From the NCBI RefSeq assembly GCF_000380505.1, contig NZ_AQYH01000003.1, positions 248,001-312,000 of the forward strand: a DNA stretch of 64,000 nucleotides. The letters run 5' to 3'. The position numbers were made by a program, and so were the translations under genes. Below are positions 34,695-44,078 of this stretch, in pieces. The number at the start of each line of letters is the position of its first letter. Position 1 is the stretch's first letter. The stretch comes from Kaistia granuli DSM 23481 (GTDB lineage: Bacteria; Pseudomonadota; Alphaproteobacteria; Rhizobiales; Kaistiaceae). The notes beneath the pieces are model-generated. The model was not told the origin of the DNA and ran no database searches. It was given only the letters and a program-made list of their open reading frames with translations.

Positions 34695-35757
34695 CGGGCC
34701 TCCGCCAGTTCCGCAGCCGGCGCTCCAGCGAAAAGGGAACGCCGGAAAGCAGCACGTCGACATAGTGCCGCGATTGAAAATGCCCGTTCACCGATATGCG
34801 CGGCAAGGCCGTCAGGCGGCTGTCGGCATCGACGACGCCCCGGCGGGTCGTCACCGCCGTGGCAAAGCCGAGATCGGCGGCCAGATAGAATTCCCGCTCC
34901 GCCGCCGTTGGCCGCGAGCCATAGGGATAGGCGAAGTGGCGCGGCCGGACGCCAGTCATCGCCTCGATCCGTTCGCGGCTTTCGGCCATCTCGAGCCGCG
35001 CGCGGGCGCTGTCGAGGCGCGCCAAGGCATAGTGTCCGACCGTGTGGGCGCCGATGGTGACCAGCGGGTCGACGGCGAGCGCCCGCACTTCGTCCCAATC
35101 CAGCATCTCCCGCTCGACCATTCCGTGCGTGTCGATGCCATACGCGCTTGCCGCCAGCTCGATTGCCCGGCGCTGCTCGTCCTCGCTGACATGGCAGAGC
35201 TCGGCGGCGACGAGCTGGCAGGCGACCCGCTTCTGGTTCACGCTCTCGGTCGGCAGGTCAAAATCGCGTTCCTCGACCCGCATTCGCAGATGGGGCAACC
35301 GGTCGATCAGGTCGACGAGCACTTCCCACCAGGGAACCGCGATACGGTCGACGAACCCTGTCGCAAGATAGATCGTGAAGGGCACGCCCAGTGCCTTCAG
35401 GATCGGGTAGGCGTGCGTGTAGTTGTTGCGGTAGCCGTCGTCGAAGGTCAGGACGACGAAGCGGCGCGCGGATCGTGGCTCGGCGAGGCGGCGCCTGGCC
35501 TCGTCGAGATCGACGATGTCGATGTCGCTGGACTGGAGCTGGCGAACGACCGCGTCGAGAAATTGCGGCGTCACTTCGAGATGCGCATTCGGGCCGAAGG
35601 CACTCGGGACCGGAGGCCGCACCTGATGAAACATCAGGATGGCGCCCGACCCACGCGCCATCGGCGCGAAGAGTCTGGAGGCTCCGCTCCAGTACAGTGC
35701 GTTGAGCCCCGCCTTGTAACCGGCAATCTTGAGAGCTTGCATCAGCGATTCAGCCAT
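34657..35757 (-). CDS. polysaccharide deacetylase family protein
   Basis: 366 residues from the ATG at 35757 (an ATG at 35742 and a TTG at 35772 are alternatives). The NodB-homology domain is clear: VVLTFDDGYRNN with the catalytic Asp pair, the metal histidines in IGAHTVGHYAL and RHFAYPYGSR. There is no signal peptide, so it may act in the cytoplasm or be exported otherwise. It removes N- or O-acetyl groups from a sugar polymer. It is next to, and divergent from, the CelD-like gene of the exopolysaccharide cluster, which is the likely context. Confidence 0.85.
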   Translation of the reverse strand: MAESLMQALKIAGYKAGLNALYWSGASRLFAPMARGSGAILMFHQVRPPVPSAFGPNAHLEVTPQFLDAVVRQLQSSDIDIVDLDEARRRLAEPRSARRFVVLTFDDGYRNNYTHAYPILKALGVPFTIYLATGFVDRIAVPWWEVLVDLIDRLPHLRMRVEERDFDLPTESVNQKRVACQLVAAELCHVSEDEQRRAIELAASAYGIDTHGMVEREMLDWDEVRALAVDPLVTIGAHTVGHYALARLDSARARLEMAESRERIEAMTGVRPRHFAYPYGSRPTAAEREFYLAADLGFATAVTTRRGVVDADSRLTALPRISVNGHFQSRHYVDVLLSGVPFSLERRLRNWRRPASSLAPEASAST

Positions 35758-35858
35758 TCCAGCGGCACGCAACCATCAACATGCTCATACGAACCCGATG
35801 TTTACGATAGGTTGATACCGCTTCGGAAATTGAGTTCGAAATCATAGAGATCCAATCG

Positions 35859-37070
35859 ATGGATGGGCTAGATATTCTGTCGTCACAAAGGGATTTTTCT
35901 CTCGCGCGCCTTACCGTGTCGGTGACGCCCTCCGCCCGCGCCATCGAGAGCGACTGGCGCGCGTTGGAACGTCTTTCTCCCCTTTCCGTCTACCAGAGCT
36001 TCGACTGGATCGATTGCTGGATCGACGCGGCGACGGGGCCGCAGCGGATCCGGCCGGCTATTGTCAGCCTCCGCCATGACGACAGGGTCGTCGCCATTCT
36101 GCCGCTCGGCGTCGAGCGCGTCGGCCCCGTCCGGATCGCCCGCTTCCTGGGTGGCGAACACGCCAATATCCGCATGGGACTGCTCGATCCGGCCTTCGCA
36201 GCTTTCCTGACGCCGGAGACGACCGCCGAAATCCTGCGCTGCGTCGCCGAAGCGCTCGGCGGCGTCGATCTGCTCGATCTCGATGCCCAGCCGGTTCGCT
36301 GGGCTGGAGCCGTCAATCCGCTGGCAGCCCATCCGGAGGCGCGCCCGGCCAAATGCGATGTCGGGATGATGCAGCTCGGGCCCGACTTCGCAGCCGTCCT
36401 CGCTGCCCATCGCGGCGCCAAGAAAGCCAAGAAGCGGCGCTGGCAGGCCAATACGCTGGCACCCGTCGGCGGTTCCGTGCTTCGCCGCGCCGCCTCGCGG
36501 GACGAAGCGCTCGCCATCCTCGAAACCTATTTCGAGCAGAAGGCCGCGTGGTTCCGCGAGCAGGGCATTACCGACAGCTTCGCTGAGCCGGGCGTCGCCG
36601 ATTTCTTCCGGGCCCTGGTCGAGCGTCGCTGGGACGGCGGGGAAACATCCCTGATCGAGCTCGATGCGCTGGAATTCGACGGCGGCATCCGGGCGATCCT
36701 CGGCAGCGGCACGGCGTCTGGCCGGCTGAGCGGCTATTTCATGTCGGTATCGAACGATGACTGGCGCCGCGTCAGCCCTGGCGAGCTGATGCTCTACGAG
36801 GTGATTTCAGCGAGTTGCGCGCGCGGCCTCACCTCCCTTGATCTCGGTCGGGGCGACGAGCGCTACAAGGCGTCCTGGCTGGAGGAAATCGAGCGACATG
36901 TCCGGGTCATCGTGCCCGTCACCCTGGCAGGTCACGCGGTATCCGGCCTGATGCGCGCCACCGACCGGATCGAGAGCACGATCCGGGACAATCCGAAACT
37001 CTGGCAGCTTGCCAAGAAGATCCGGCGCTGGCGTGGTCATGCGGACCAATCCGCCCGCGAAGCCGATTGA
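35859..37070 (+). CDS. CelD/BcsL-like GNAT-fold protein of exopolysaccharide clusters
   Basis: 403 residues. The C-terminal half is the GNAT-like (acetyltransferase_6 / FemAB-like) domain: GSGTASGRLSGYFMSVS, then SPGELMLYEVISASCARGL and LDLGRGDERYKASWL, the conserved ending of CelD/BcsL proteins. Such proteins occur in alphaproteobacterial cellulose and exopolysaccharide loci; an acyl transfer to the polymer is the presumed job but is poorly proven. It is divergent from the deacetylase and convergent with the Wzz-like gene, the stops being adjacent. Confidence 0.8.
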   Translation: MDGLDILSSQRDFSLARLTVSVTPSARAIESDWRALERLSPLSVYQSFDWIDCWIDAATGPQRIRPAIVSLRHDDRVVAILPLGVERVGPVRIARFLGGEHANIRMGLLDPAFAAFLTPETTAEILRCVAEALGGVDLLDLDAQPVRWAGAVNPLAAHPEARPAKCDVGMMQLGPDFAAVLAAHRGAKKAKKRRWQANTLAPVGGSVLRRAASRDEALAILETYFEQKAAWFREQGITDSFAEPGVADFFRALVERRWDGGETSLIELDALEFDGGIRAILGSGTASGRLSGYFMSVSNDDWRRVSPGELMLYEVISASCARGLTSLDLGRGDERYKASWLEEIERHVRVIVPVTLAGHAVSGLMRATDRIESTIRDNPKLWQLAKKIRRWRGHADQSAREAD

Positions 37071-39260
37071 TCAGGCGAGCTCGGCCGCCGCCGCCGCGTC
37101 TTCCGATCCGCCTTTCGGGGCCGCCTCGGCAATCAGCAGCATGACCTCCGTCGAGGCCCTCGCCTTCATCGCCTCATGGGTGCGGACCGTCCGCGGCTCG
37201 CTGTCCGCGCCGTCGGCCACGACGATCACCGCGCCGGCCTTCGGCGCCAGTTGCAGCGCCAGCTCCCAGTCCGCATCGAGCAGGATCTGGTCATAGGTCT
37301 GATCAAGCGCGTCGAGGATCGAGACGAGCCGCTCGCCCTCGGCCGCGCCGGCGTCGAATTCGAGAAGCCCGCGCGGGATCATGTGCGCGCGCGATCGGCG
37401 GTCGCGGAAGATCACCTGATCGAAGGAAGCCGTGCCGGCGAAAAGGTCCGTGAAGCCCGGCCGCTGTTCCTCGACGGCCATCGCCCGGCTATCGGCGCCG
37501 TCGCCCTGGAGTTCGACCAGAAGCACGCGGTTGCCACGCCGCGACAGGGCGCGGGCCAGCGACACAGCGGCCAGCGGCCGTCCGGCGGTCTGGTCGAGTT
37601 CGGCCATGGCGATCAGAACGCGCCGCGCCTTGGCGTCGACGATCCGGTCGACGATGGCATTGAGCGAATCCTGTGCCTCGGCGGTGAGACCGCGCGCCTG
37701 CGATGCCGCGGCCAGGGGAAGAGCTGCCTCGGTCGGCGCCGTCTCCAGCGGTTCGGATCGCAACGGCGGCACCGGATCCGGCACCAGGGGCGGCGTCAGG
37801 ACGACGCGACGCAGCGCCCTGCCCGACGTCAGTTCCCGGATCAGGATCACTGCGATGGCAAGCAGGAGCAGCGCGACCGTCGACGCGATCGTCAGCGGCA
37901 GCTTCTTGGGAAAGGTCGGCTCCAGCGGAACCGAGGCGCGGGAAATGATGCGGGCGTCGGCCGGAAGATAATTGCCCTCCTGGCGCGAGGATGCCTCGCG
38001 ATAGCGACGGAGATAGGTTTCGAGCAGATCACGCTGCGCGGTCGCCTCGCGTTCGAGCGCGCGCAGCTGCACCTCCGCGTCGTTGGTCTGGCCGGTGGCG
38101 GCCTTGGCGCGGGCGATGTCCTGGCCGATATCGACCTCGCGGGCCCGCGCGGTCGCGGCTTCGCCCTCGAGGCTCTGCAGGATGCGGGTCACCTCGCGGC
38201 GAACCTGCGTGTCGAGATCGGCGAGCTGGGCGTTCAGTTCCTTGAGGCGGGGGTGCGCGGGAAGCAGCGTCGCCGAGAGCTGCGCGATCTGGGCACGCAG
38301 GGCGACCTGCTGCTCGCGCAGACGCTGGATCAGCTGGGAATCGCGAACGTCGGGCACGTCCGGCGTCGCCCCGCTGGCGAGGCTCTTGCGAACCGTCTCG
38401 GCCTTCGCTTCGGCCGAGGAGCGGGCGGCGACCAAGCGCGCCAGTTCGGCGTTGAGGTCATTCAGCTTCTGCTGGGCCAGCGAAGTATTGTTCTGTCCGC
38501 CGGAAAACAGGCCACGCTCGGTGCGGAATGCCTCGACCTTCGCTTCGGCGTCCGTGACCTTGGTGCGCAGATCAGCGATCTGCGATTCGAGCCAGCGCGT
38601 CGCGTCGGCATTGGTGGAGCGGCGCGCCTCTCGCTCGAGCGCCAGATACTCCTCTGCGACGGCGTTGGCGACCTTGGCGGCCAGTTGCGGGTCGGTCGAG
38701 GAGAAGCCGACGGTGATGACGCGGGTCTTGTCGATCGAGAAGACGTCGAGCTTGTCAGCGAAGCGCTGCAACACGCGGTCTTCCGGGGTCGGCTGCGGGG
38801 CCGGACGACCGAGGCCGATATTGACCAGCATCTGGTCGAAGGTGGGCAGCAGGCGCGGCTTGTTGAACTCGCGCAGGGAAGCGAGGCCGAGGGAATCGAC
38901 CACCGTATTGGCGAGATCGCGCGAACCGATCAGCTCCACCTGGCTGGCGATGCCCTCCGAATCGAGCAGCGCCCTCACCTCCTCGGTGCCGGCGCCAGCC
39001 CGGGTGATCTCCGATTCACCACTTTCGATCAGTATTTTGGCGGCGGCGGAATAGCGCGGCGTGACGAAGTTCAACCCGACATAGAGCGCGCCGGCGAACA
39101 GCAGGCCGAAGAGGAGGAGATACGGCAAAGCCCGCAGCAGCGCGCCCAACAACGCCCGCATGTCGAGTTCGACATCATCGATTTGCCCCAAACGCCCGTC
39201 CGCCATAACCGCGCATGATCCCCTTGCCGATGCGACATCATCTGGAATCAGGGTAACCAT
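37071..39260 (-). CDS. ExoP/Wzz-like polysaccharide chain-length protein with degenerate kinase domain
   Basis: About 729 residues from MVTLIPDDV (GGAA upstream); ATG at 39206 is an alternative. It has the Wzz plan: first helix YLLLFGLLFAGALYVGL, a long periplasmic coiled-coil region, the GNVR-like stretch, and a second helix IASTVALLLLAIAVIL near residue 460. The C-terminal domain matches BY-kinases in layout only: where Walker A (GEGKST type) belongs, it reads AELDQTAGRPLAAVSLARAL; Walker A' reads LLVELQGDG without the Asp pair; Walker B reads ILLDADWEL; and the terminal Tyr cluster is absent. So it likely controls chain length and export without autophosphorylation. Confidence 0.85.
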   Translation of the reverse strand: MVTLIPDDVASARGSCAVMADGRLGQIDDVELDMRALLGALLRALPYLLLFGLLFAGALYVGLNFVTPRYSAAAKILIESGESEITRAGAGTEEVRALLDSEGIASQVELIGSRDLANTVVDSLGLASLREFNKPRLLPTFDQMLVNIGLGRPAPQPTPEDRVLQRFADKLDVFSIDKTRVITVGFSSTDPQLAAKVANAVAEEYLALEREARRSTNADATRWLESQIADLRTKVTDAEAKVEAFRTERGLFSGGQNNTSLAQQKLNDLNAELARLVAARSSAEAKAETVRKSLASGATPDVPDVRDSQLIQRLREQQVALRAQIAQLSATLLPAHPRLKELNAQLADLDTQVRREVTRILQSLEGEAATARAREVDIGQDIARAKAATGQTNDAEVQLRALEREATAQRDLLETYLRRYREASSRQEGNYLPADARIISRASVPLEPTFPKKLPLTIASTVALLLLAIAVILIRELTSGRALRRVVLTPPLVPDPVPPLRSEPLETAPTEAALPLAAASQARGLTAEAQDSLNAIVDRIVDAKARRVLIAMAELDQTAGRPLAAVSLARALSRRGNRVLLVELQGDGADSRAMAVEEQRPGFTDLFAGTASFDQVIFRDRRSRAHMIPRGLLEFDAGAAEGERLVSILDALDQTYDQILLDADWELALQLAPKAGAVIVVADGADSEPRTVRTHEAMKARASTEVMLLIAEAAPKGGSEDAAAAAELA

Positions 39261-39395
39261 GGCGTTAATTCCGGGGCTTCCGCGGTAAATGCCCCCGTAA
39301 GCCTTACCGCGGCAGGCGGTCAATTTACCCGACATTAACCATGGCAGGCAGACAGTTCGGGTCAGAGATTCCCTAGCGATCCGGACGCCTTACCG
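39261..39395. promoter_or_regulatory. divergent promoter of the exopolysaccharide export genes
   Basis: The 135-base gap separates the minus-strand Wzz-like gene from the plus-strand Wza-like gene. It contains a perfect inverted repeat CCGCGGTAA (39280-39288) / TTACCGCGG (39304-39312) with a 15-base spacer, a good operator candidate for joint control. No clear -35/-10 pair was fixed. Confidence 0.45.
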
Positions 39396-39959
39396 ATGCG
39401 ATTTCCACTTCTTGTTGCGGCCATGATCTGCGCCAGCCTGCTCGGCGGCTGCGCCACGCCCTATCCGCCCCAGGACCCGGCCACCTACAAGGCACTGATC
39501 GCTCCGTATCGTCTCGACAGCGGAGACCGTCTTCGCGTCGTCGTCTTCGGCCAGTCGGACCTGACCAACAGCTACACGATCGACCAGGCCGGCTACATCT
39601 CGATGCCGCTGGTCGGCGCGGTCGCCGCGCGTGGTCGCAGCACCCAGGAAATGGAAGGCGACATCGCCGCCAAGCTGCGCAAGGGCTTCATCCGCAATCC
39701 CGACGTCTCGGTCGAGGTCGACCGCTACCGGCCCTTCTTCATCATGGGCGAGGTCACGAGCGCGGGCCAGTATCCCTATGTGAACGGCATGACCGCCCAG
39801 ACAGCCGTCGCCATCGCTGGCGGCTTCACGCCACGCGCCCAGCGTGCAGATGTGGATGTTACACGCCAGGTGAACGGAAAAGTTACGACTGTCCGGCTAT
39901 TGCCCACCCAGCCGATCTTCCCCGGCGACACCGTGAACGTACGCGAGCGCTTCTTCTGA
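39396..39959 (+). CDS. Wza-like polysaccharide export lipoprotein
   Basis: 187 residues. The signal peptide ends in the lipobox LLGGC, so Cys19 should be lipidated. The Poly_export domain follows (YRLDSGDRLRVVVFGQSDL, GYISMPLVGAVAARG) and then one SLBB domain (IMGEVTSAGQYPYVNGMT). This is shorter than enteric Wza (about 380 residues), which has more SLBB repeats and a C-terminal helix, and is like the short alphaproteobacterial ExoF/GumB type. It forms the periplasmic/outer membrane export channel with the Wzz-like partner. Confidence 0.9.
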   Translation: MRFPLLVAAMICASLLGGCATPYPPQDPATYKALIAPYRLDSGDRLRVVVFGQSDLTNSYTIDQAGYISMPLVGAVAARGRSTQEMEGDIAAKLRKGFIRNPDVSVEVDRYRPFFIMGEVTSAGQYPYVNGMTAQTAVAIAGGFTPRAQRADVDVTRQVNGKVTTVRLLPTQPIFPGDTVNVRERFF

Positions 39960-39963
39960 CGCG

Positions 39964-41160
39964 ATGAATGAACCGAACGACCCTCATGCGCCCGCTGGTG
40001 GCAAGCTCAGGATCGTTCACGTTCTTCGCTCCCCCGTCGGCGGCATCTTCCGCCATGTCCGCGATCTCGCCGAGGCACAGGCCGCCGAGGGCCATCAGGT
40101 AGGCATCGTCTGCGACTCGTCTACCGGAGGCGCACGCGAGGAGGAACTGTTCCAGGCATTGACCCCGCATCTGGCGCTCGGATTGCACCGGACGCCGATG
40201 CAGCGGCATGTGTCGCCGACCGATCTGATCGCCTTCTTGCGGCTGTTTCGCCGCATCCAGGCTCTCCATCCCGATATCCTCCATACACATGGCGCCAAGG
40301 GCGGCGTGTACGGACGGATCATCGGTACGCTCTTGCGGGTCTTTGGTTCCAGCGTGGCCCGCATCTACTGTCCGCATGGCGGCAGCCTGCACTACGATCC
40401 GGCAACGCGTTCGGGGCGGCTGTTCTTCCGCATCGAGCACTTCATGGAGCGTCTGACGGACGCCTTCATCTTCGTCAGCCAGTATGAAGCCGAGACCTTT
40501 GCCAGCAAGGTCGGCGCGCCCCGCAAGCCGTGGCGGATCGTGCCGAACGGCATCCGCGACGAGGAATTCGATCCGATCGAGACGCTGCCGGGCGCGGCCG
40601 ACTTCCTCTATATCGGCATGATGCGGGACCTGAAGGGCACGGATGTCTTCATCGACGCCCTCGCCCGCTTGCGCGACCGTCGTGGCATCGCGCCGACGGC
40701 GGAACTGGTCGGCGATGGCCCCGACAAGGCGCGCTACGAGGCGCAGGTCCAGCGGCTGGGCCTGGACAGGACCACGCGCATACACCCGGCCATGGCCACC
40801 CGCACCGCGTTCGCCATGGCGAAAGTCGTCGTCGTGCCGTCGCGCGCCGAATCGATGCCCTATGTCGTGCTCGAGGCGGCAGCTGCCGCCCGTCCCATCG
40901 TCGCGACAAGGGTCGGCGGCATTCCCGAGATCTTCGGTGCCGAGCAGGATCGGCTGGTGCCGCCCGGCGATGCCGACGCGCTCGCCGACGCCATGGCCGA
41001 CAGCCTCGACGATCCGCAGCGTGCCTTTGCCGACGCCAATCGCCTGCGCGCCATCGTCCGCCCGCAATTCTCGATCGAGCACATGACGGAGGTCGTCGGC
41101 GCCGTCTATCGCGATTGCCGCAGCCCCGGCTCCCAGTCAGCACCCAATCGGACACGCTGA
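39964..41160 (+). CDS. glycosyltransferase family 4
   Basis: 398 residues, 4 bases after the export lipoprotein. GT-B fold: the N-terminal acceptor domain has HVLRSPVGGIFRHVRDLAEA, and the donor domain has the VPNGIRDEEFDP and PSRAESMPYVVLEAAAAARP motifs with the E-x7-E pattern. It adds a sugar to the growing lipid-linked exopolysaccharide repeat unit in the cytoplasm. The sugar is not predictable. Only one GT besides the initiator is found in this cluster, so either the repeat is short or further transferases are elsewhere. Confidence 0.88.
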   Translation: MNEPNDPHAPAGGKLRIVHVLRSPVGGIFRHVRDLAEAQAAEGHQVGIVCDSSTGGAREEELFQALTPHLALGLHRTPMQRHVSPTDLIAFLRLFRRIQALHPDILHTHGAKGGVYGRIIGTLLRVFGSSVARIYCPHGGSLHYDPATRSGRLFFRIEHFMERLTDAFIFVSQYEAETFASKVGAPRKPWRIVPNGIRDEEFDPIETLPGAADFLYIGMMRDLKGTDVFIDALARLRDRRGIAPTAELVGDGPDKARYEAQVQRLGLDRTTRIHPAMATRTAFAMAKVVVVPSRAESMPYVVLEAAAAARPIVATRVGGIPEIFGAEQDRLVPPGDADALADAMADSLDDPQRAFADANRLRAIVRPQFSIEHMTEVVGAVYRDCRSPGSQSAPNRTR

Positions 41161-41304
41161 AATCTCTCCGTTTCGGGACCGGATCGCCCATTGCTTGCAG
41201 AGGGCTGCATTTTCCGGTCGCTACGGACTGAATGAGGCGTCCGGCAAAGATTTGTTAGCCTGCCCGAGCTAACGTGCCGCTACCGTGTTTTCCTGCAGCA
41301 GGCC

Positions 41305-42807
41305 ATGACAATCGAACCGTCTCCCAACGTCGACGCTCCGCCCAACCGTGTCCTGCTCAGCGAGCATGCGCGTCAGGTAGCGTCCCAATTGTCGAGTCAG
41401 GCGCTGTCACCGCGCCTTTTGGCCAATATCGTCCAGGCGATCGACGCGATTGTTCTCGTGGTCATCGGGGCCGTATTCGCGTTCACCACCTGGCACAATT
41501 CGCCCGGAACCGGCTGGAGCCCGCTGATCTTGATCGTGGCGGCGCCGCTGATCGCCACCATCGGCATCCGCTCCATGGGCGGATATTCGGCGACGTCGCT
41601 GCGCGACTATCTGTCGATCCTGCCCCGCATTCTGATCTGCTGGGTACTGACGATCGCCGTCGTGGCCGCTGGTACCTTCTTCTTCGACGTCGAGACGGGC
41701 GGCAAGCGCGGCTGGCTTGGCCTGATGTTCCTCGTCGGGGCCGCCTATTTCGTCATCGGGCGCATCATCGTCGCCTCGCTGGTGAAGCGCTGGACGCGCG
41801 AAGGCCGACTGGAGCGGCGCGCCGTGATCGTCGGTGGCGGCGAGCATGCCGCCGACCTGCTGACGGCGGTCGGCGATCAGAGCAAGACCGGTGTGCGCGT
41901 CTACGGCATCTTCGATGACCGCGGCGGCGATCGCTCGCCCCAGGAAGTCGTCGGCGTGCCGAAGCTCGGAACGGTTGCCGAACTGGTCGAATTCGCCCGG
42001 CTTGCCCGTATCGACCTGCTGATCGTGGCGCTGCCGCTTTCAGCCGAGAGCCGCGTGCTGCAGCTGTTGAAGAAGCTCTGGGTTCTGCCGGTCGACATCC
42101 GCATCTCCGCCCTGAACAGCAAGCTGCGCTTTACGCCGCGCTCCTATTCCTATGTCGGCCCGGTGCCGCTGCTCGATCTGTTCGACCGTCCGATCGTCGG
42201 CTGGGATTCGATGCTGAAGCGCGGCTTCGACATCGTCATCGCCAGCCTGGCGCTGATCCTGCTGTCGCCCGTCTTCCTGGTGACGGCGATCGCCATCCGC
42301 CTCGACAGCCCGGGACCGATCTTTTTCCGGCAGAAGCGCTACGGCTTCAACAACGAGGTCATCGACGTCTTCAAATTCCGCTCGATGTACCACCATCTGA
42401 GCGACCCCAACGCCAAGGTCGTCGTGACCAAGGGTGATCCGCGTGTCACGAAGGTCGGGCGCTTCATCCGCCGGACCTCGATCGACGAACTGCCCCAGCT
42501 CGTCAACGTGCTGCGCGGAGAACTCTCGCTCGTCGGTCCCCGTCCGCACGCGGTCAACGCCCATACCGAGAACCGACTCTGGGACGAGGTCGTCGACGGC
42601 TATTTCGCCCGCCACAAGGTCAAGCCCGGCGTTACCGGCTGGGCGCAGATCAACGGCTGGCGCGGCGAAGTCGATACGCCCGAGAAGATCCGACGCCGGG
42701 TCGAATACGACCTCGATTATATCGAACGCTGGTCCGTGCTGTTCGACCTCTACATCCTGGCGATGACGCCGATCTGCCTGATCAACAACAACGAGAACGC
42801 CTATTGA
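41305..42807 (+). CDS. undecaprenyl-phosphate sugar phosphotransferase (WcaJ-like initiating enzyme)
   Basis: 500 residues. Four or five N-terminal helices, a CoA-binding-like central domain (RRAVIVGGGEHAADLL) and a C-terminal bacterial sugar transferase domain: KRGFDIVIASLALILLSPVF, DSPGPIFFRQKRYG, FKFRSM, RRTSIDELPQLVNVLRG and SLVGPRPHAV. This is the polyisoprenylphosphate hexose-1-P transferase family, which starts exopolysaccharide repeat units, usually with glucose-1-phosphate. Residues of the catalytic Asp-Glu (IDELPQ) are present. The preceding 144-base gap has an inverted repeat GTTAGC (41254-41259) / GCTAAC (41268-41273). Confidence 0.92.
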   Translation: MTIEPSPNVDAPPNRVLLSEHARQVASQLSSQALSPRLLANIVQAIDAIVLVVIGAVFAFTTWHNSPGTGWSPLILIVAAPLIATIGIRSMGGYSATSLRDYLSILPRILICWVLTIAVVAAGTFFFDVETGGKRGWLGLMFLVGAAYFVIGRIIVASLVKRWTREGRLERRAVIVGGGEHAADLLTAVGDQSKTGVRVYGIFDDRGGDRSPQEVVGVPKLGTVAELVEFARLARIDLLIVALPLSAESRVLQLLKKLWVLPVDIRISALNSKLRFTPRSYSYVGPVPLLDLFDRPIVGWDSMLKRGFDIVIASLALILLSPVFLVTAIAIRLDSPGPIFFRQKRYGFNNEVIDVFKFRSMYHHLSDPNAKVVVTKGDPRVTKVGRFIRRTSIDELPQLVNVLRGELSLVGPRPHAVNAHTENRLWDEVVDGYFARHKVKPGVTGWAQINGWRGEVDTPEKIRRRVEYDLDYIERWSVLFDLYILAMTPICLINNNENAY

Positions 42808-44072
42808 TCCGGGTCGTGACGAGGCCCCGGGCGATGCCTGCCCGCATGGTGGCAAACGCCGTCATCGGGGTCCTCGTCTTCCTGAGCGGCTTCGTGCTCT
42901 ACGAACCGGCGCCGTCCGACCTTCTGCTTTGCGCCGTGGTCGTCGTCTGGGCCTTCCTCGGCCTGCGGCTGAGCCGGCCCATGCTGCCGATGATCGTGCT
43001 GATGCTGCTCTACATGAGCGGCGGCTTGCTCTCCTTCGTCGAGCTCAAGGCCTTCCAGAAGCCGGCCATCTACATGGCGACGACCGGTTTTCTGGCCATC
43101 TCGTCGATGTTCTTCGCGGCGGTGATCCAGACTGACACCGAACGGCGGCTGAAGGTGATCGAGCAGAGCTATATCGCCGCCGCCATCGTCACCGCCGTCC
43201 TCGGCATTCTGGGCTATTTTGGCGCCATCCCCTATGCGGAGCTCTTCACGCTCTATGACCGGGCGAAGGGCGCCTTCAAGGACCCGAACGTCTTCGGGCC
43301 GTTCCTGATCCTGCCGCTGATCGTCCTGACGCGCGCGGTGCTGACGGACAAGCTGGCGAATTCCGGCTGGCGACTGCTTGGCATCGGCATTCTGCTCGCT
43401 GGCGTCTTCCTGTCGTTCTCGCGCGCCGCCTGGGGCATGGCCATCGTGGCGCTCCTGCTCATCACGGTGCTGGCCTTCGTCTCGGAGCCGCGCCAGAGCC
43501 GTCGGTTGCGGATGATCGCCTATATCGCCGGCGGCTTGCTCGCCGTGGCGCTCCTGCTGGCGCTGCTGCTCTCGATTCCGCTCGTCCAGGACCTGTTCGC
43601 GCAGCGCTTCAAGCTGGTGCAGGAATATGACGCGGGACGCCTAGGCCGTTTCGAGCGGCATATTCTCGGCTTCTTCCTGATCCAGGAGCACCCGTTCGGC
43701 CTCGGCCCGTTCGAGTTCGGCAAGATGATGGGCGAGGACGAGCACAACATGTGGCTGAAGGGCTTTACCGCCTATGGCTGGCTAGGCGGCGTCTCCTATA
43801 TCGCGCTTGTCGTCTGGACCCTGTTGATCGCGACGCCGCTGCTGTTCAGGGCACGTCCCTGGACGCCCTTCATCCAGAGCGTCTATGCCGTCTATATCGG
43901 CCATCTGCTGATCCACAATGTGATCGACAATGATCACTGGCGGCATCTGTTTCTTATCTACGGTCTGCTCTGGGGCGCCTATGCGCTGGAGTGGAAGAAC
44001 CGGCGGATCGCCGCGCGCGCTCCCCCGCCGCCACTTGTCTTCGGCCCCGTCGCCCTGCCGAGAGCCGGATAG
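42804..44072 (+). CDS. O-antigen ligase/polymerase family membrane protein
   Basis: 422 residues, starting at a TTG that overlaps the previous stop as TTGA; ATG codons at 42834 and 42846 are alternatives. Ten or more membrane helices and the O-antigen ligase/Wzy domain: GAFKDPNVFGPFLILPL, SFSRAAWGMAIVA, and the large periplasmic loop with EHPFGLGPFEFG and DEHNMWLKGF, where the conserved His sits. In this cluster a polymerase (Wzy/ExoQ-like) for the exopolysaccharide is more likely than a true LPS ligase. No Wzx flippase gene is visible in the window. Confidence 0.85.
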   Translation: MIRVVTRPRAMPARMVANAVIGVLVFLSGFVLYEPAPSDLLLCAVVVVWAFLGLRLSRPMLPMIVLMLLYMSGGLLSFVELKAFQKPAIYMATTGFLAISSMFFAAVIQTDTERRLKVIEQSYIAAAIVTAVLGILGYFGAIPYAELFTLYDRAKGAFKDPNVFGPFLILPLIVLTRAVLTDKLANSGWRLLGIGILLAGVFLSFSRAAWGMAIVALLLITVLAFVSEPRQSRRLRMIAYIAGGLLAVALLLALLLSIPLVQDLFAQRFKLVQEYDAGRLGRFERHILGFFLIQEHPFGLGPFEFGKMMGEDEHNMWLKGFTAYGWLGGVSYIALVVWTLLIATPLLFRARPWTPFIQSVYAVYIGHLLIHNVIDNDHWRHLFLIYGLLWGAYALEWKNRRIAARAPPPPLVFGPVALPRAG

Positions 44073-44078
44073 GCCGCG

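Noticed and set aside
37176-39218. 680-codon plus-strand frame opposite the ExoP-like gene
   Set aside because: The true gene has membrane helices and family motifs; this frame does not.
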